Assembly: GCA_036365515.1 (NCBI GenBank)
Contig: CM070877.1
Coordinates: 54,286,475-54,350,474 of the forward strand
DNA from: Torymus aiolomorphi
Lineage: Eukaryota > Arthropoda > Insecta > Hymenoptera > Torymidae
Length of the DNA: 64,000 nucleotides
Reading direction: 5' to 3'
Below the pieces are notes generated by a model that saw only the letters and a program-made list of their open reading frames with translations, searched no databases and had not been told where the DNA came from. Position 1 is the first letter of the stretch. Each line of letters begins with the position of its first letter. Positions 42,296 through 53,395 of this stretch are shown here, in pieces. The translations under genes and the position numbers were made by a program.

Positions 42296-43630
42296 TTACG
42301 CACTGAAATCCGATAAAATTTGTCGAGTGAAGTCGATTTCGAGAATGTTATCGTATTCGGCATAAACAATGCAGTTTATCGTAGTTGTCGATGCGACTTC
42401 GAAGCCTACTTCTATACGCACGCTACCAGACCGCACGAGATTCCAGTGTGTGTGATAGTGAGCCGATAAGTCAGGCGTGAGATCGAAAGCTGTGAGAAAA
42501 TAGCCCTGTGAATAATTGGTTCTGTTTATGCCGAGGCCCTCGTTGAGGAAATGTATATCGGTGCCCGAGTAGAGTGTTTGAAAGGCTTCAATAAACGATG
42601 CATTGTTCCCGGTAAAGTGTGGCTGTAATGGTTTGCTCAGATTTTGGACACCATCGACGTAGAGGGAGAGGTAATTTATGTCGAAGTGTTGAAAGTTGAA
42701 AGGATTAAGTCGTCGATTTCCGTTGAACGCTCTGTTATCTATGAAACCGATGATTACGCGTTTCGGCAGTTGGCCTAGAATTGCATTATCGATGCTGTCG
42801 CCGTGTATACCGGCGTGAAGCGTGAAAGTTTTGATTTCGACGCGCGTTATGGGATACTTGGCAGTTGCCTTGGCCAAAGTATCGGCGTGTGCGATTAAAA
42901 TACCGGGGTTTATTTTCACGCGGCGAATAATGAGCATAGCTTCTTTTATCCTTATGCCAAATTGCCCCTCGTCTGTGCTGTCCATCAGACAAAAGGCGTC
43001 TTTGCTCCGCACTAGGCGCACGCGCATTTCGACACCATTGATAAGCATTTTATTTTGATTAAGCAAGTCGCAGTGCAGATGGCCAATCATGTCGAATGTC
43101 TTTCCGCCGAGCGTATAGTTGTGACGATTGACGAGTCCCTTGTTAGAGCCCACTCCTTGATTTTGTAGGGTGGCCTCGAAGCAAGCCAGTGTGTGATCGT
43201 ACCAGAGGCTAGCTGTCAGATGAGACTCTTTGGCTGCCGGTGAATAACTCAACAGCGACTCGATGTAAGCTCTGTAGGGATACGCGTTGTTTGGCGGCGA
43301 GACAAGTTTTTGATTGAGAAAAATATCGATTTGATTGAACATTGAGTGAAGAGGATTGTTTACGGGCGCAACTTTTAAATTCACGTCGGGATCAGCGAGC
43401 GGTAATATCTGTGCTTTTACGTACAGCATGGTATGCACGAGATCGATGTAATGCTCGCTGGCGCTGGGTACGACAAATTCGATCGGGGCGTTGCCTTCAT
43501 CGCTGATCGATGACACAGGCTTATAGTTCAGAAAACTGCTGCCTTCGATCGAAGTTTGAGTCGCGGGGAGTGTAAAAAGATCCAGCTCGCTCGACATGCA
43601 CTCTGATGAGTGCGAGTGTAAGAACGACAT
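42296..43630 (-). CDS. Major-capsid-like protein of the Polinton, 444 aa
   Basis: A full-length open frame, the best-preserved gene of the element. Recognisable parts are VPASEHYIDLVHTMLYVKAQ read at about residues 50-75 (with SAS in place of A), MFNQIDIFLNQKLVSPPNNAY, YRAYIESLLSYSP and YLSLYVDGVQNLSKPLQP. Arthropod and nematode proteins of this type are annotated F54H12.2-like and correspond to the double-jelly-roll capsid of Polintons and adintoviruses. It would form the hexagonal shell of a virion. Immediate upstream neighbours are the basic and penton-like genes, fitting a late structural cassette. No stop or frameshift is seen. Confidence 0.75.
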   Translation of the reverse strand: MSFLHSHSSECMSSELDLFTLPATQTSIEGSSFLNYKPVSSISDEGNAPIEFVVPSASEHYIDLVHTMLYVKAQILPLADPDVNLKVAPVNNPLHSMFNQIDIFLNQKLVSPPNNAYPYRAYIESLLSYSPAAKESHLTASLWYDHTLACFEATLQNQGVGSNKGLVNRHNYTLGGKTFDMIGHLHCDLLNQNKMLINGVEMRVRLVRSKDAFCLMDSTDEGQFGIRIKEAMLIIRRVKINPGILIAHADTLAKATAKYPITRVEIKTFTLHAGIHGDSIDNAILGQLPKRVIIGFIDNRAFNGNRRLNPFNFQHFDINYLSLYVDGVQNLSKPLQPHFTGNNASFIEAFQTLYSGTDIHFLNEGLGINRTNYSQGYFLTAFDLTPDLSAHYHTHWNLVRSGSVRIEVGFEVASTTTINCIVYAEYDNILEIDFTRQILSDFSA

Positions 43631-43640
43631 TTTTTTCTAT

Positions 43641-44156
43641 TTACTTTGGCCCGAAAATATCGCTAACGCTTCGAAAAGTCGGTGTTTTGCGATTTTTTCT
43701 ACCTCCTTTGCGTGATTTTCGTCCGCCGGATGCTGGTGCTTTTATGGCTCTCTTGTGTTTGGTGCGTGCGGTGCGAACAGCGCTGCGTGACTTTCGCAAC
43801 TGACGTCGACGTTTGACGCGGTTGGTTGTTTTATAGCCTGAACCTTTCATAACTTCTGCTATTTTCTCGGCCGCTTTACGCTTGAGATTTTGACCCGATT
43901 CACGGGCCCTCGTTTTTACAGCCTCCGTGAAACTGCTGCCTGTGTTGGCAACGTCGTCGAGAACTTTTATACTTGCGCGCAGCATCTCCTTACCTACTAC
44001 CCTAGCTCCGCTCGTGACATATGGCAGAATGCGGCGAAAGAGACCGCCTAGCCACGCGCTTACACCGTGCCCCCTCTGAAATGGTGAGCCGGCAAAAACG
44101 TTTCTCACGCCGCTACCCCCAATCTGGTCGTCGTAATAGCGAGTATAATGCGCCAT
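43641..44156 (-). CDS. Basic core-like protein with adenain-type cleavage motifs, 171 aa
   Basis: An intact frame. The N-terminal half contains a mildly amphipathic segment (SAWLGGLFRRILPYVTSG) reminiscent of adenovirus pVI-type membrane-active peptides. The C-terminal half is very basic (NRVKRRRQLRKSRS, GGRKSRKGGRKNRK), as in DNA-packing core proteins. Two matches to the (M/I/L)xGx-G site of adenain are visible: IGGSG near residue 12 and MKGSG near residue 104. It is separated from the capsid gene by 10 bp and abuts the penton-like gene. The role is inferred from these features. Confidence 0.6.
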   Translation of the reverse strand: MAHYTRYYDDQIGGSGVRNVFAGSPFQRGHGVSAWLGGLFRRILPYVTSGARVVGKEMLRASIKVLDDVANTGSSFTEAVKTRARESGQNLKRKAAEKIAEVMKGSGYKTTNRVKRRRQLRKSRSAVRTARTKHKRAIKAPASGGRKSRKGGRKNRKTPTFRSVSDIFGPK

Positions 44157-44157
44157 G

Positions 44158-44780
44158 TTAGCGATTGCGCCTAAAGTGTAGCGTTACCGCCAACGTACCA
44201 TACTCGAATGGTATGTGCCGCCCGTGCTGATCTCTTATATCTATAATAACATTATTAAAATTGCGATAGAGAACCGGTATGTAGTGAGCGGGTGCAAAGC
44301 GCTGGACAGTGCTGCATCCATATCTGAATTTAAAAGTATCCATGGAGACTATGCGCAAGACTGCCGCTTGGGTATCCCCCACTGTGTAGGGTTCGCATAT
44401 GTCTGTGTAAACATACAGCTGGTCGGGAATTACTCGAGAGAGCGATGCAGGTCTCGCGGCGACTATGTCCCTTTTACTCTCGTCGTTTAGAGTGGTAAAA
44501 GGTATTTTTTGTTTTTCCGGAGTGTCATCGAAACCAAATATACGTCGCATTTTTTCGTTGAAATGAGTCTCGTGTAGCTGCGCGCAGTCGCACTTGCGTC
44601 TTATCGTGTAATAGCCGCGACGTGTTTTAACGGGTTCAAGCATTTGATGCCGGTAGGTTTCATTTGAGCTGTTTATCGCGCCCGCCAGCTCAAAGAATGA
44701 GTCATAAATTCCAACAGGTATATTACAATATTCTTCCTCCACGAGTTGCGTGTCGTTGTACCTGGAAAACTTGTAGAAGG
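44158..44780 (-). pseudogene. Penton-like protein, C-terminal part
   Basis: The larger part of a minor-capsid (penton, single-jelly-roll) type gene. It contains QLYVYTDICEPYTVGDTQA, the signature of Polinton penton-like proteins, and ends FEYGTLAVTLHFRRNR. The frame is open up to 44780, where the 14.3-kb insertion begins. The N-terminal part lies at 59101-59287 on the same strand. The 5' end here is therefore an insertion boundary, not a start codon; ATG 44742 is internal. It is followed two bases later by the basic protein gene. Confidence 0.75.
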
Positions 44781-44785
44781 CGTCG

Positions 44786-45270
44786 CACAGTGGGCGGAAA
44801 CGTCAAAAAAATGGTCAAAATATCGGCTTCACGCGAATTTTGCATGAAAACTATTAATGACAGCAGATAAGGGCTGCCTTTATAGCTCTTATTCAGAGGC
44901 CGTTTCCCCCAAATATCTGTATAATGATTATTAACATGAAATCGTTGCAGTTTTAGAGCATTATCACGAAAATTCGATTTACCTGTTCAGTTGACGTATA
45001 TTACAAAATCACCCATGAGGTTTTCATGCATATACATACGGATTTACAAGTTTTGCTAACTACTCATCTAAAAAAATGGTATTACTTTTGTAAATTTAAT
45101 ATATTTAAATAATTTTTTTAACAAATTATGGCAAAATCTAACTTTTAAAGATAATGATCTCTGATTTAATTTTTTTGGTCAAAAATTACCAAAGTTATAC
45201 GTTGTACGTCACTTAAATTATTATAAACAATCATTAAATGTTATAGTTGTCTTTATAATCACAAATAGGT
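44786..45270 (+). repeat. Left terminal inverted arm of the Transib-like element
   Basis: Matches the reverse complement of 58610-59100 through ATGGTCAAAATATCGGCTTC, TTCATGTTAATAATCATTAT (read on the other strand) and AAAATCTAACYTTTRAAGATA. Differences are scattered, including small indels near 44880 and 45150. Confidence 0.8.
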
Positions 45271-45498
45271 GGTATTAACTCCATCGCATAAAAAAGATAT
45301 AATCATTTATAGATTTTGGAGTTTTTAATACCGGGTCTGGTATCAGTTTTATTAAATTAATTTATTTAAATAATTTCTGTTTGGAAATCTCGCCTCTTTA
45401 AAAAAAACCCACATTTCTTTCTCGCCGAAAAGCAGAAAAGGGGAAGCGGGAGAGGAGCGAACCGCGTGTTACGCTACTGCTCTAAATATCAGGGGAAG

Positions 45499-45883
45499 TG
45501 TCCACCCATCACGTGAGGACTCACCTGCTCCGCAAACTACTACTAGCCGGTCTATTCTCGCGTGAACTTTCGACAGAGCAAGTAGTCGTTACGAGAGCGC
45601 GTCTTTTCTTTTTCACACCGCGTGAGCACGTGGCCGCGCAATTTCATCTTTTGTTAAGAGTTTACGGTCTGGTCAAGCACAAATAAATTCATCAGTTTTT
45701 TGTTAATAAACTCAGTGTGTTTTGGTGTATAAATCGAGTGTTGCTTAATTTAACGCCCCACCAAAAGCATATCCTCTTCCTATACTCTAATAAGGGAGCA
45801 TAGCAGTCACACATACACACAGATTAACGCTGCACATAGTTATTCGTGTTCAATATCAGTTGATACTAGTCGAAACGATAACA
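45499..45883 (+). repeat. LTR, left copy
   Basis: Begins TGTCCACC and ends CGATAACA, with poly(A)-like AATAAA at about 45683 and 45705. It is repeated in the same orientation at 58093-58435. It is followed five bases later by a Met-type primer site, so it behaves as the 5' LTR of an LTR retrotransposon inside the Transib-like element. Confidence 0.75.
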
Positions 45884-45888
45884 TTTTC

Positions 45889-45901
45889 TGGTAGAAGAGC
45901 G
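45889..45901 (+). promoter_or_regulatory. Primer-binding site, initiator tRNA-Met type
   Basis: TGGTAGAAGAGCG follows the left LTR and differs by one base from the primer site of the copia-like element at 32543. Confidence 0.6.
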
Positions 45902-46529
45902 TGGTTATTTTAATGAACATTGTAGTGCTAATTAGTGTGCGAACGTGACGTGCGAATACAAGAATCGCATTCATTTCGCTAAACTCATAGGAATTTCCGT
46001 GCAAGAAACGACCAGAACATTCGTGGCACATTGCTACATCCACGTTCGTAAACAACATACCAGCACCCGAAAGTCCAAGGGTCAGAGGCTTCGTCAACAT
46101 TCCTCGACAAGGTGACAGAAGCATCAGGCCGAGAGAAGGGTAAGGAAAAAGCCCACCAGAGCTTCCCCTTCATAGACGGCGCCGCTACGGCTCCGGCACT
46201 CTACCACTACCAGCGGCCACACCGAGAAATTGAAGAGGGGAGTACTGCGGCCTGTGAGTAAGACAACGGCTATCAACCAGTCGTTCGCGTCGCTCACTCT
46301 CTCCCTCTATCTCTCCCCTCTCTTTCCTGCTCTACGTGCTTTCGCACCTCAGCTGTACGCAGCTATTCGAGGTACAGCACAGCACTAATGTGCAGTGTGA
46401 CCAGGTTGTGACGATAAATCGCCACTTTTACATGCATAGTATTACGATATATATTTGTTTGAAAGATACTTATGGATCAGGATGGGGCTTTTTTAATACA
46501 AAAAAATAGACTTGATCTTTTTTTCTGTA
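45902..46529. other. Leader remnant and pyrimidine-rich stretch
   Basis: No gene recognised; this is probably the untranslated leader of the LTR element. A CT-rich block (TCTCCCTCTATCTCTCCCC near 46300) is present. The element's own gag and pol are absent. Confidence 0.35.
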
Positions 46530-46537
46530 AATGCTTC

Positions 46538-46582
46538 AAAGCGACGTTTCGTCGGCTTGGTCTGCCGACCTCTTCAGGCTAG
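46538..46582 (-). ncRNA. Hammerhead ribozyme motif of Penelope-like type
   Basis: On the minus strand: CTGAAGA (46577-46571, the CUGANGA core), stem II GTCGGC/GCCGAC (46569-46564 with 46556-46551) closed by an AGACCAA loop, GAAA (46550-46547), a minimal stem III region, then GTC (46545-46543) as the cleavage triplet, followed by GCTTTGAAGC that can pair weakly with TAGC before the core as stem I. Known Penelope-like elements carry such minimal hammerheads in their terminal repeats, where they are thought to process the RNA. The very short stem III suggests action as a dimer. Confidence 0.75.
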
Positions 46583-46854
46583 ATATTTATGAAATAAAAA
46601 TACAGAATTACAAATCACGTATAACATTCGGTAAAAAAACCAATGATATATAAAAAAAGGAAACGAACCCTATTTACCTTAAACGTTGGCACAAGTCAAC
46701 GAGTCAAAATTTATAACGATGTACAGTCATATTAACACTTACGGCTAGTGGCAAAGAACATTAATGTACATATCAATTTATACACAACGCTATCAAAATA
46801 GACGAAAGTATTGAAGTAGTCAATCATAACAAAAACAATCATGACGTTAGCAGT

Positions 46855-48045
46855 TCAAATTTTCGAAAGTAAAGGAAAATAAATGCGGTTAAGTGTATAA
46901 ATATCCTCTTTCTTGTTTATACTGTGTTTGTTACATTTTATGTGTATCATTTCCGATAAGAGTCTTTTTTTATAATTCCGCTCAATGTCTATAATTTTTG
47001 TGTCGTCCCAATTAAATTCATGATTCAAACTATTTTTGTGAGTGTGTACTACGGACTCGATGTTTTTGTTTTTCTTATGTTCATTGATTCTTGTTTTTAA
47101 AGAACGTTTGGTTTCACCAATGTACGTAGCTGGGCAATTTTTACAAGTAAATTTGTACACCACACCTGTTTGATCCCATTTGTCAGACTTATCTTTCCCC
47201 AATTTAATCACGGAGTTCATACTTTTATTCACTGTGGGAATCGTGGTAATATTGTATTGCTTAAAAATTGAAGAAATTCTTTCGTAATTGTTAGTGAACG
47301 GTAATTGAATCTTAGGCATTTTTTGGAACATTGATTTTTTATGTGTGTTTTTGTTGATGAATTTTGATTTATATTTTAGATACTGTAGACGTGTTTTAAT
47401 ATTTTTATCAATGAAAGTAGAAGGATACTCATTAAGAATTAACATATTTTTAATTTTTTTCAAATTCTCGAAATGAAATCGCTTGTCTGAAAGTACAATC
47501 GCTCTGTCAGTTAAGTTATAGATGATATTTCTTTTTTGCTGGATTGGATGTTTTGAAAGAAAATTGATTACTCTACTTGAAGAAGTTGGCTTTTGATACC
47601 AATTTGTACTAATTCTATTGTTTTCTTTAATTAATGTCATATCTAAAAAGCTAATACTATTATTATTTTCTATTTCATATGTGAATTGTAAACTTTTGTG
47701 GTATGAATTAAAAATGGAAACTACCAGATCAATGTGTTCTCTTTTTATGCACATAATAGTGTCATCAACATATCTATAATAAAAAAGTGGTACACAATTA
47801 TATTTATTCTTCAAGGTTTGTAAACACATTTTTTCCAAATCATCCATAACAATATCAGCAAAGAGTGGATAGATTGGGGAACCCATCGGTGTACCGTATA
47901 TTTGTTTGTAAACCTTGTTATTGAAAGAGAAGTAAGTGTTGTCATATAAGAAACGGATACACTTTTTTATTTCATCTATGGGAATTAAACATTTGTTCAT
48001 GATAGAACGCACGCGTTTATCGATACTGTCAAATACAAGCTCCAC
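46855..48045 (-). pseudogene. Penelope-like reverse transcriptase with GIY-YIG endonuclease, N-terminally truncated
   Basis: An open frame of 396 codons. The RT core has YGTPMGSPIYPLFADIVM and the catalytic YRYVDDTIM, both aspartates present. A long Lys-rich linker follows, then the endonuclease: VVYKFTCKNCPATYIGETKR, with the Arg and Glu typical of GIY-YIG folds further on (TRINEHKK). The first ATG (48045) falls inside the RT domain, and the upstream sequence reads as RT for only a few codons, so the first third is missing. Without it the enzyme should not function, though the remaining catalytic residues are intact. Confidence 0.85.
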
Positions 48046-48960
48046 CGGAAAAAACCTCTCTAGCCAAATTTTCAGCTCCCTAGGTGATGATTTGAGTCTT
48101 CTAACCTAAAAAACGTACTTTTTCGAAAAAATTTTTTTCCGCTCGACCCTTTCTTTAAAAAAATCTGAAAAAATTCACAGACATGTGTTTTTGAGTAAGA
48201 AAACAGCCTGATTTTTTTCAGATTTAAAAAAAAAAATTGAGCTGAGAAAAAAATTTTTAATTTTTCAATGATTTTTTAGGTTATGTAGGTAATTTTTGGC
48301 TAACTTGTAAATAATGATTTTTTGTGTATTTTTTCCCGTTCTTTCAAATGGCCGTGCCCGAATTTGCGTTTTCGTGCCGGAACATATTTAAAATTCGAAA
48401 AAACCGATTTTTTAAGCATTTTTCCCATGTTTTTGGCACATAACCTCAAAACCAATAGCTAAATAAGTGTTTATGAACAATTTTTTTTCAATTTCTTTCT
48501 ATATCTTCAAATTCCACTGTCAGAACTACCATTTTTGCATCAAATAATGCTATAAAATTAAATTATAAACATTTTTTTCGTGTTTTTTACCATGTTTTTA
48601 GAACATAACCTCAAAGAAGATCGTTCAATACGTGTTAGGACATACAAAAATATTCTAAAAATTTTTTTAATGAAAAAAATTTTTTAGAATACTTCTCCGG
48701 TAGCTACAAAAGGCCGGATATAGCCTTTTTCAGGCGTAGGGAAACTTATATTACAGAATTACATATGAACATATGTATTTATTTGTAACTATGCATCAAT
48801 ATTAATTATTATGAGTTGATATGCAGATAGTCAAGTGCCGCATGGAGTATATATTCATCTGTACTTCAACTACCGATCTGCATAATTATAATGATAAAAA
48901 TATGCTTTAAAGTAACAAACGATTGAAATAGTTCAGTAATTGAATATCAACGTGTGGGGT
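48046..48960. other. AT-rich spacer with poly-A/T runs
   Basis: No gene recognised. Repeated ACATAACCTCAAA phrases occur at about 48437 and 48603, about 166 bp apart, and ATGTTTTTRGMACATAACC marks a diverged short tandem duplication. Confidence 0.35.
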
Positions 48961-48969
48961 GCGTTTTTT

Positions 48970-49285
48970 TATTGGTCGTTTCGCTAGTGAACCGACTATT
49001 TCGGTCGATTCTGCTGTCTAGTTATAAAAAAGAAAGAGTTGAAATAGACAAATTGTGTTAAAATATAATAAAATAAAATAAAAAAATGCTACTTTTCTTC
49101 ATTCTATTTAACTCAAATTGTCTATTTTAAATTTATTTTGTTAATTAGACAGGAGAAACGACCGGAATGGTCTGTTCACTTGTGAAACGAACAGAAATAA
49201 CATGGGTTAGTATATCTATATATACGAGGAACAGCGGGAATAAGCACTGTTCCTCATATATATAGATATACTAACCCATGGTATT
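48970..49285. repeat. Nested inverted repeats ending in a 34-bp hairpin
   Basis: Outer arms: about 48974-49060 (GGTCGTTTCGCTAGTGAACC...) and 49130-49185 (reverse complement, GTTCACTTGTGAAACGAAC). Inner hairpin: 49201-49234 (CATGGGTTAGTATATCTATA...) pairs with 49247-49280 with one mismatch and a 12-base loop, CGGGAATAAGCA. The sequence may be a fold-back element. The hairpin is long enough to be processed into small RNA, but there is no evidence for that. Confidence 0.65.
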
Positions 49286-50970
49286 TCCGTTTCTGGTCCT
49301 TATATTTTTTTGAGTGTAACGGGCCTATTGAAATGAGTTTGAGTGAGTATATTGTTTATCTAAAATGAAGAACAATACTTTTTTAAATACTTGCTACTAA
49401 AAAAGTACATCACAATTTCTTGCTAGTTGCAAGTCTATTTAAAAGGGTAGTCGAAAACTTATTAATTTTTTCTCAAATATTTAAGTACAACTTTTGTTGC
49501 AAAGCCAGCTAGTTTTTGCATCTGTTTTGTATGTTGTAAGTTTTTTCCGGATATATGTATGAAGAATATTACTATTCTTTTTTTTTTCTTATTTAATTTT
49601 ATCAAAGGAAAGTATCGGTTATTTTGCACCATTACACAAACTAAATATTTAATTACCAGGTTATACATTTTTAAAGTATGTTTTGGAAAACCACTCTGTA
49701 AACCACTGTTTATTGCAAAATTGAATTTGATAAGTACACGAACATACTATTGATAGAAATTGGTGATTATCAAAATATATGAAATCTACTAGCATTTCTG
49801 TAAACTTTTAATGCTTTCTAGGTAAAACGATCAAATTTTTTTTTTAATTTTATCTTCATTTACCATGTTGTATAACCTAAACAAATCTTGAACAGTTTAC
49901 TAATTTTTTTGAATGCGTTGTGAAATAACATTGTGTAATGCAGTCATAAATCGAGCTTTTTTTGTCTGGAAAGTTTTTAAAAATATTAGATGTGGGATTT
50001 AAGAATTCGTATCACTATACTTAATATCATCTTCTCATAAATAAAATGGGGTTTTCCAATGAGTAGAGGTTTTTATTAAATTGAGAAATGCACCCATTGT
50101 GCAACATATTTGGTAATTTAATTGATGATTAAGTACAATATTGTATAGATTTAATTAACTTTTAGTTTCTTGGAATATGTTGCAAATCCAATGAATTTTT
50201 TATTAACTAATAAAAAAAGATCAAATCTTTTCATTGAAAACATATATTTTATTTATAAGAACTTGCTATCAAGTATTGTCATGCACAGTTTTAAGGCTAG
50301 CCTACATATAATGAAATATTGCACTATATAATTTCACAACATGTTATTAGTATTGTAATAGTATTTTAATAGTAGTTAATATTAAAGGAAATTGATAATA
50401 ATGATGGTCCAGGTTTTAAACAATATTATAAATAATTAAGAACATATCTCTTTTTTTTAGTGATTGTATGGGATTGTAATCACTAGATGTTGCTTAGCTT
50501 TCCGCAAGCAAGTTGCCAAAAAAGTATTTATATATAGATAATCTCATTCTTACAAAAGTGTTCGTTAAAAGAAGTGTATTTAAAAGCTCTCTCTTAATAG
50601 AGAACCCTCTCTTTATAAAGGTTTCGTTTTGCTTAAATTATTTATGTCTATACTTGTACTTTCGAGTCAATTAGAATAGATACCTAACAAAAAACAGAAT
50701 ACAGTCGACATTTCAAGAAATATTTAATTTTTTACCATTCATTAATTATTATCAAAATAGTTTTAAGTGCATTATATTTCTTGGTGAAAAAAATCATTTT
50801 AATATAAAATAATAATCAAATTCATTAATTTTGTGATAATTACATAATGGCTTAGCTTTAAAAAAGATTGATTATTACACAAGTAACTGTTTAAAGATCA
50901 CCGATATTTTTTGTAATTATATTCATGATCCCATAATATATCTTAAATATTCTCCATTTTAGTTTTTACA
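49286..50970. other. AT-rich stretch upstream of the DDE transposase
   Basis: About 1.7 kb without a recognisable gene. Frames of 60-70 codons have no motif. It probably contains the 5' flank of the IS5-like transposon, but no terminal inverted repeat could be picked out. Confidence 0.35.
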
Positions 50971-50976
50971 TCGAAC

Positions 50977-52637
50977 ATGGATGAATTTGATGATACTGAT
51001 CAATGTTGCAACTGCTTCAAGCGAAATCTCAGTAAAATATCAGCTCAGATTAAGATCATTAATTCAGCTAGTGAAGTCGAAGCAGTTTGTGGCAAGTTAA
51101 ATGTAGATAATGTTGACATTGAGTTTAAACTTTGCGATAAATGTAGAAGACTTGTTTTTTTTGGGACACGAAAAGTAGTACTTTCAACCAGTGATCAAAG
51201 TCAGCCAATGAGTTCGCAGTCAAGCTCGGAAATACCCAGCTCTCAGAGTTCAGGGAGCGTTGTTGAGGTAGTATTAAAACCAACTGTAGAAAAAAACCTT
51301 CCACCGAGTTGCCCCTCAAAAGAACTATGATTTCTCATACAGCATGTTGCGTTTGTAGAAACAAAAATAACTTGACATGTGTACCATTGACTGCAAGACT
51401 GCAATGTTTCAAAGAAATGCAAATCTTTATTCCAAATGGCAATCGAGTTTGTATCGAGCATTTAATAAAAAAACGATTTTTTGATGATGACCTGAAACTA
51501 ATAAAGATATACAGTAACACGAGTTTTTTAACTGCAGATGAAATATGTTTATTTTTTAAAAAAATTTCAGATTTAGCCTCGGAAACATTTTTAGATAAAA
51601 TAAAATCATCAGAGCTTAGCGAAAAACAATTATTCTCTTTTACTAGTCTTTCGACTGATGAATTACAAGAGCTGAGAAAATTATTAGTTTCCATGAGATC
51701 ATCGGATTCTAGAGACGTTACACAAGCCCTGGTTATATGTTTATTTAAATTACGAACTGGATCGTCGAATAATTTTATTTCGTCTATTTTCGCAATAGAA
51801 AACGAAATAAAAGTTTCAGATTTTTGTGAATCAGTAATTAATTCATTTGAAAAAGATGTCCTACCGAAATATTTTGGAGTAAAAAGTATTAAAAGGGAGG
51901 ATCTCATACGTGATCACACTTCCATTTATGCAAAAAAACTGTTTAAATTAGAGAACGAGCTTGTTTTGGTTTTTGATGGAACTTACTTACGTCACCAAAA
52001 AAGTAAAAATAATGAATACCAAAGAAAGTCATATTCAGGTCAGAAGAAATATCCTTTGGCCAAGCCATTCACTATTTGCACCACAGACGGATTCATTGTT
52101 GATGTCCTTGGTCCGTTTTTAGCCACAGAAAATGATGCAAGCATCATGAAGAAAGTAATGGATGATCCAGATGGTATAAGAACTATCATGAGAGAAGGTG
52201 ATGTTTGCGTTGTAGATAGAGGTTTTAGGGATGTGATACCTTATTTAAAAAGTCTTGGCTTTAAGATTCTCATGCCTGCCTTAAAGGGAAATAGACCCAA
52301 CTTGAGTACGACTGAATCGAATGAATCTCGTTACGTTACGAAATTGAGATGGGTTGTAGAGGCTGTTCATGGTATTCTTGGTAACAAGTATAAGCTTCTT
52401 CACCAGCAATTAGATAATAAATTTTTACTAAAAGCTGGTGCATATTCTAGAATTGCATGGTTTCTCAACAACCTTTTTGGTAAGCGTTTGAATAGCGATA
52501 AAGATGACGGTGGCTTACAAGGTATAATCGTCGAAAGAATGTTAAATTCTAATCAAAGTGAAAATACTTTAGCATTAGAAGCTGAGACAACCAGATGGTC
52601 TAGACGGCCCACTACTACGATCAAGCTAACATCCTAA
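50977..52637 (+). pseudogene. DDE transposase of IS5/Harbinger type, one frameshift
   Basis: Two overlapping frames: 50977-51330 has zinc-ligand-like CCNCFKRNL and CDKCRRL; 51309-52637 (442 codons) has the catalytic core. Candidate DDE residues are Asp in LVFDGTYLRHQ, Asp in VVDRGFRDV and Glu in LRWVVEAVHG. The transition between frames near 51310-51330 is either one frameshift or a short intron, and without it the protein would be about 550 residues. This core type, with FTICTTDGFIVDVLGPF, is common in insect and nematode transposons. Apart from this lesion the gene looks recently active. Confidence 0.75.
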
Positions 52638-52658
52638 GAAATCATTGACTTTCCGGAG

Positions 52659-53005
52659 ATGACTGAAAGAGATCTCAAAATATTTTTTTCAGGTACCTAT
52701 CAATTAGGTCAAGCCGTATGTTATTTGGCTGAATTAATGGATGATAGTAACAATATCAATTTGGAATATATTAAGATCAAACCAAATATCATTAAAATAT
52801 TAATAAGGTCCAGGCATATTAACAGTAAGACTTACAAATGCTACATCGAATACAAACCTAACTCAATTGGATACAGCGGTATCCTACGCCATGCATGTGA
52901 CTGTGCCAATGGATTACGAACTGTAGAATCCTGTTCTCACATTGCTGCAGTCATATATTATCTCAGTAATGCAAGATATAAGTCAAAAATTATTAGACCA
53001 GCGAA
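52659..53005 (+). pseudogene. SWIM zinc-finger protein, C-terminally truncated
   Basis: Begins MTERDLKIFFSGTYQLGQAV only 21 bp after the transposase stop. The SWIM signature C-x-C...C-x-H is visible in ACDCANGLRTVESCSHIAA. After RPAKVL the frame runs into BEL sequence (the frame itself continues to 53201). ISL2EU-type elements often have such a second gene, commonly with a YqaJ nuclease domain further on. That part is absent here. It probably helps the transposase bind or process DNA ends; the role is inferred. Confidence 0.65.
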
Positions 53006-53395
53006 AGTTCTTTCACAATCCGCGTATTCTCGCTTTCGCTCTAGCTCCTACTCTCCACTTCGTCGATTCGTTGGGCAACTCAGGGCCGTATACTCTGACG
53101 CCCCGGCCCAACTCTTCTCATCTACCAATCCTACGTGTATCACGAGTATTCTCCATCTTGTAGTACCTTGTACCCAAGATACATCTACGCACTCAAGGTA
53201 GCTGTGTAGGTGCATCGATCGTAACTTTATGAAGGAGAGAACGCGGCTGCGCTCTCTATATTACCGACTGTTCACGCATAACAGTCACCACCTCGTATCC
53301 ATACTTGATCGCCTTGGTGTTCACGCGATAACCTTCAAGTACTCGCGAGTGGTAATTTCGATTTTCGTTGTTCGTCACGACATTGAACTTCAACA

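Larger units (their letters stand above)
46530..48045 (-). mobile_element. Penelope-like retroelement, 5' truncated
   Basis: Encodes the C-terminal two thirds of a Penelope-type reverse transcriptase with GIY-YIG endonuclease on the minus strand, followed downstream by a hammerhead ribozyme motif. The RT starts abruptly near 48040 inside the fingers/palm region, so the 5' part is lost, as is common for these elements. Confidence 0.85.
50977..53005 (+). mobile_element. IS5/ISL2EU-like DNA transposon, 3' truncated by BEL copy 2
   Basis: Carries a DDE_Tnp_4-type transposase and a SWIM-finger protein in tandem on the plus strand. The second gene loses its identity near 53005, where BEL copy 2 leader sequence begins, so the 3' end is missing. 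Terminal repeats were not identified. Confidence 0.65.
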
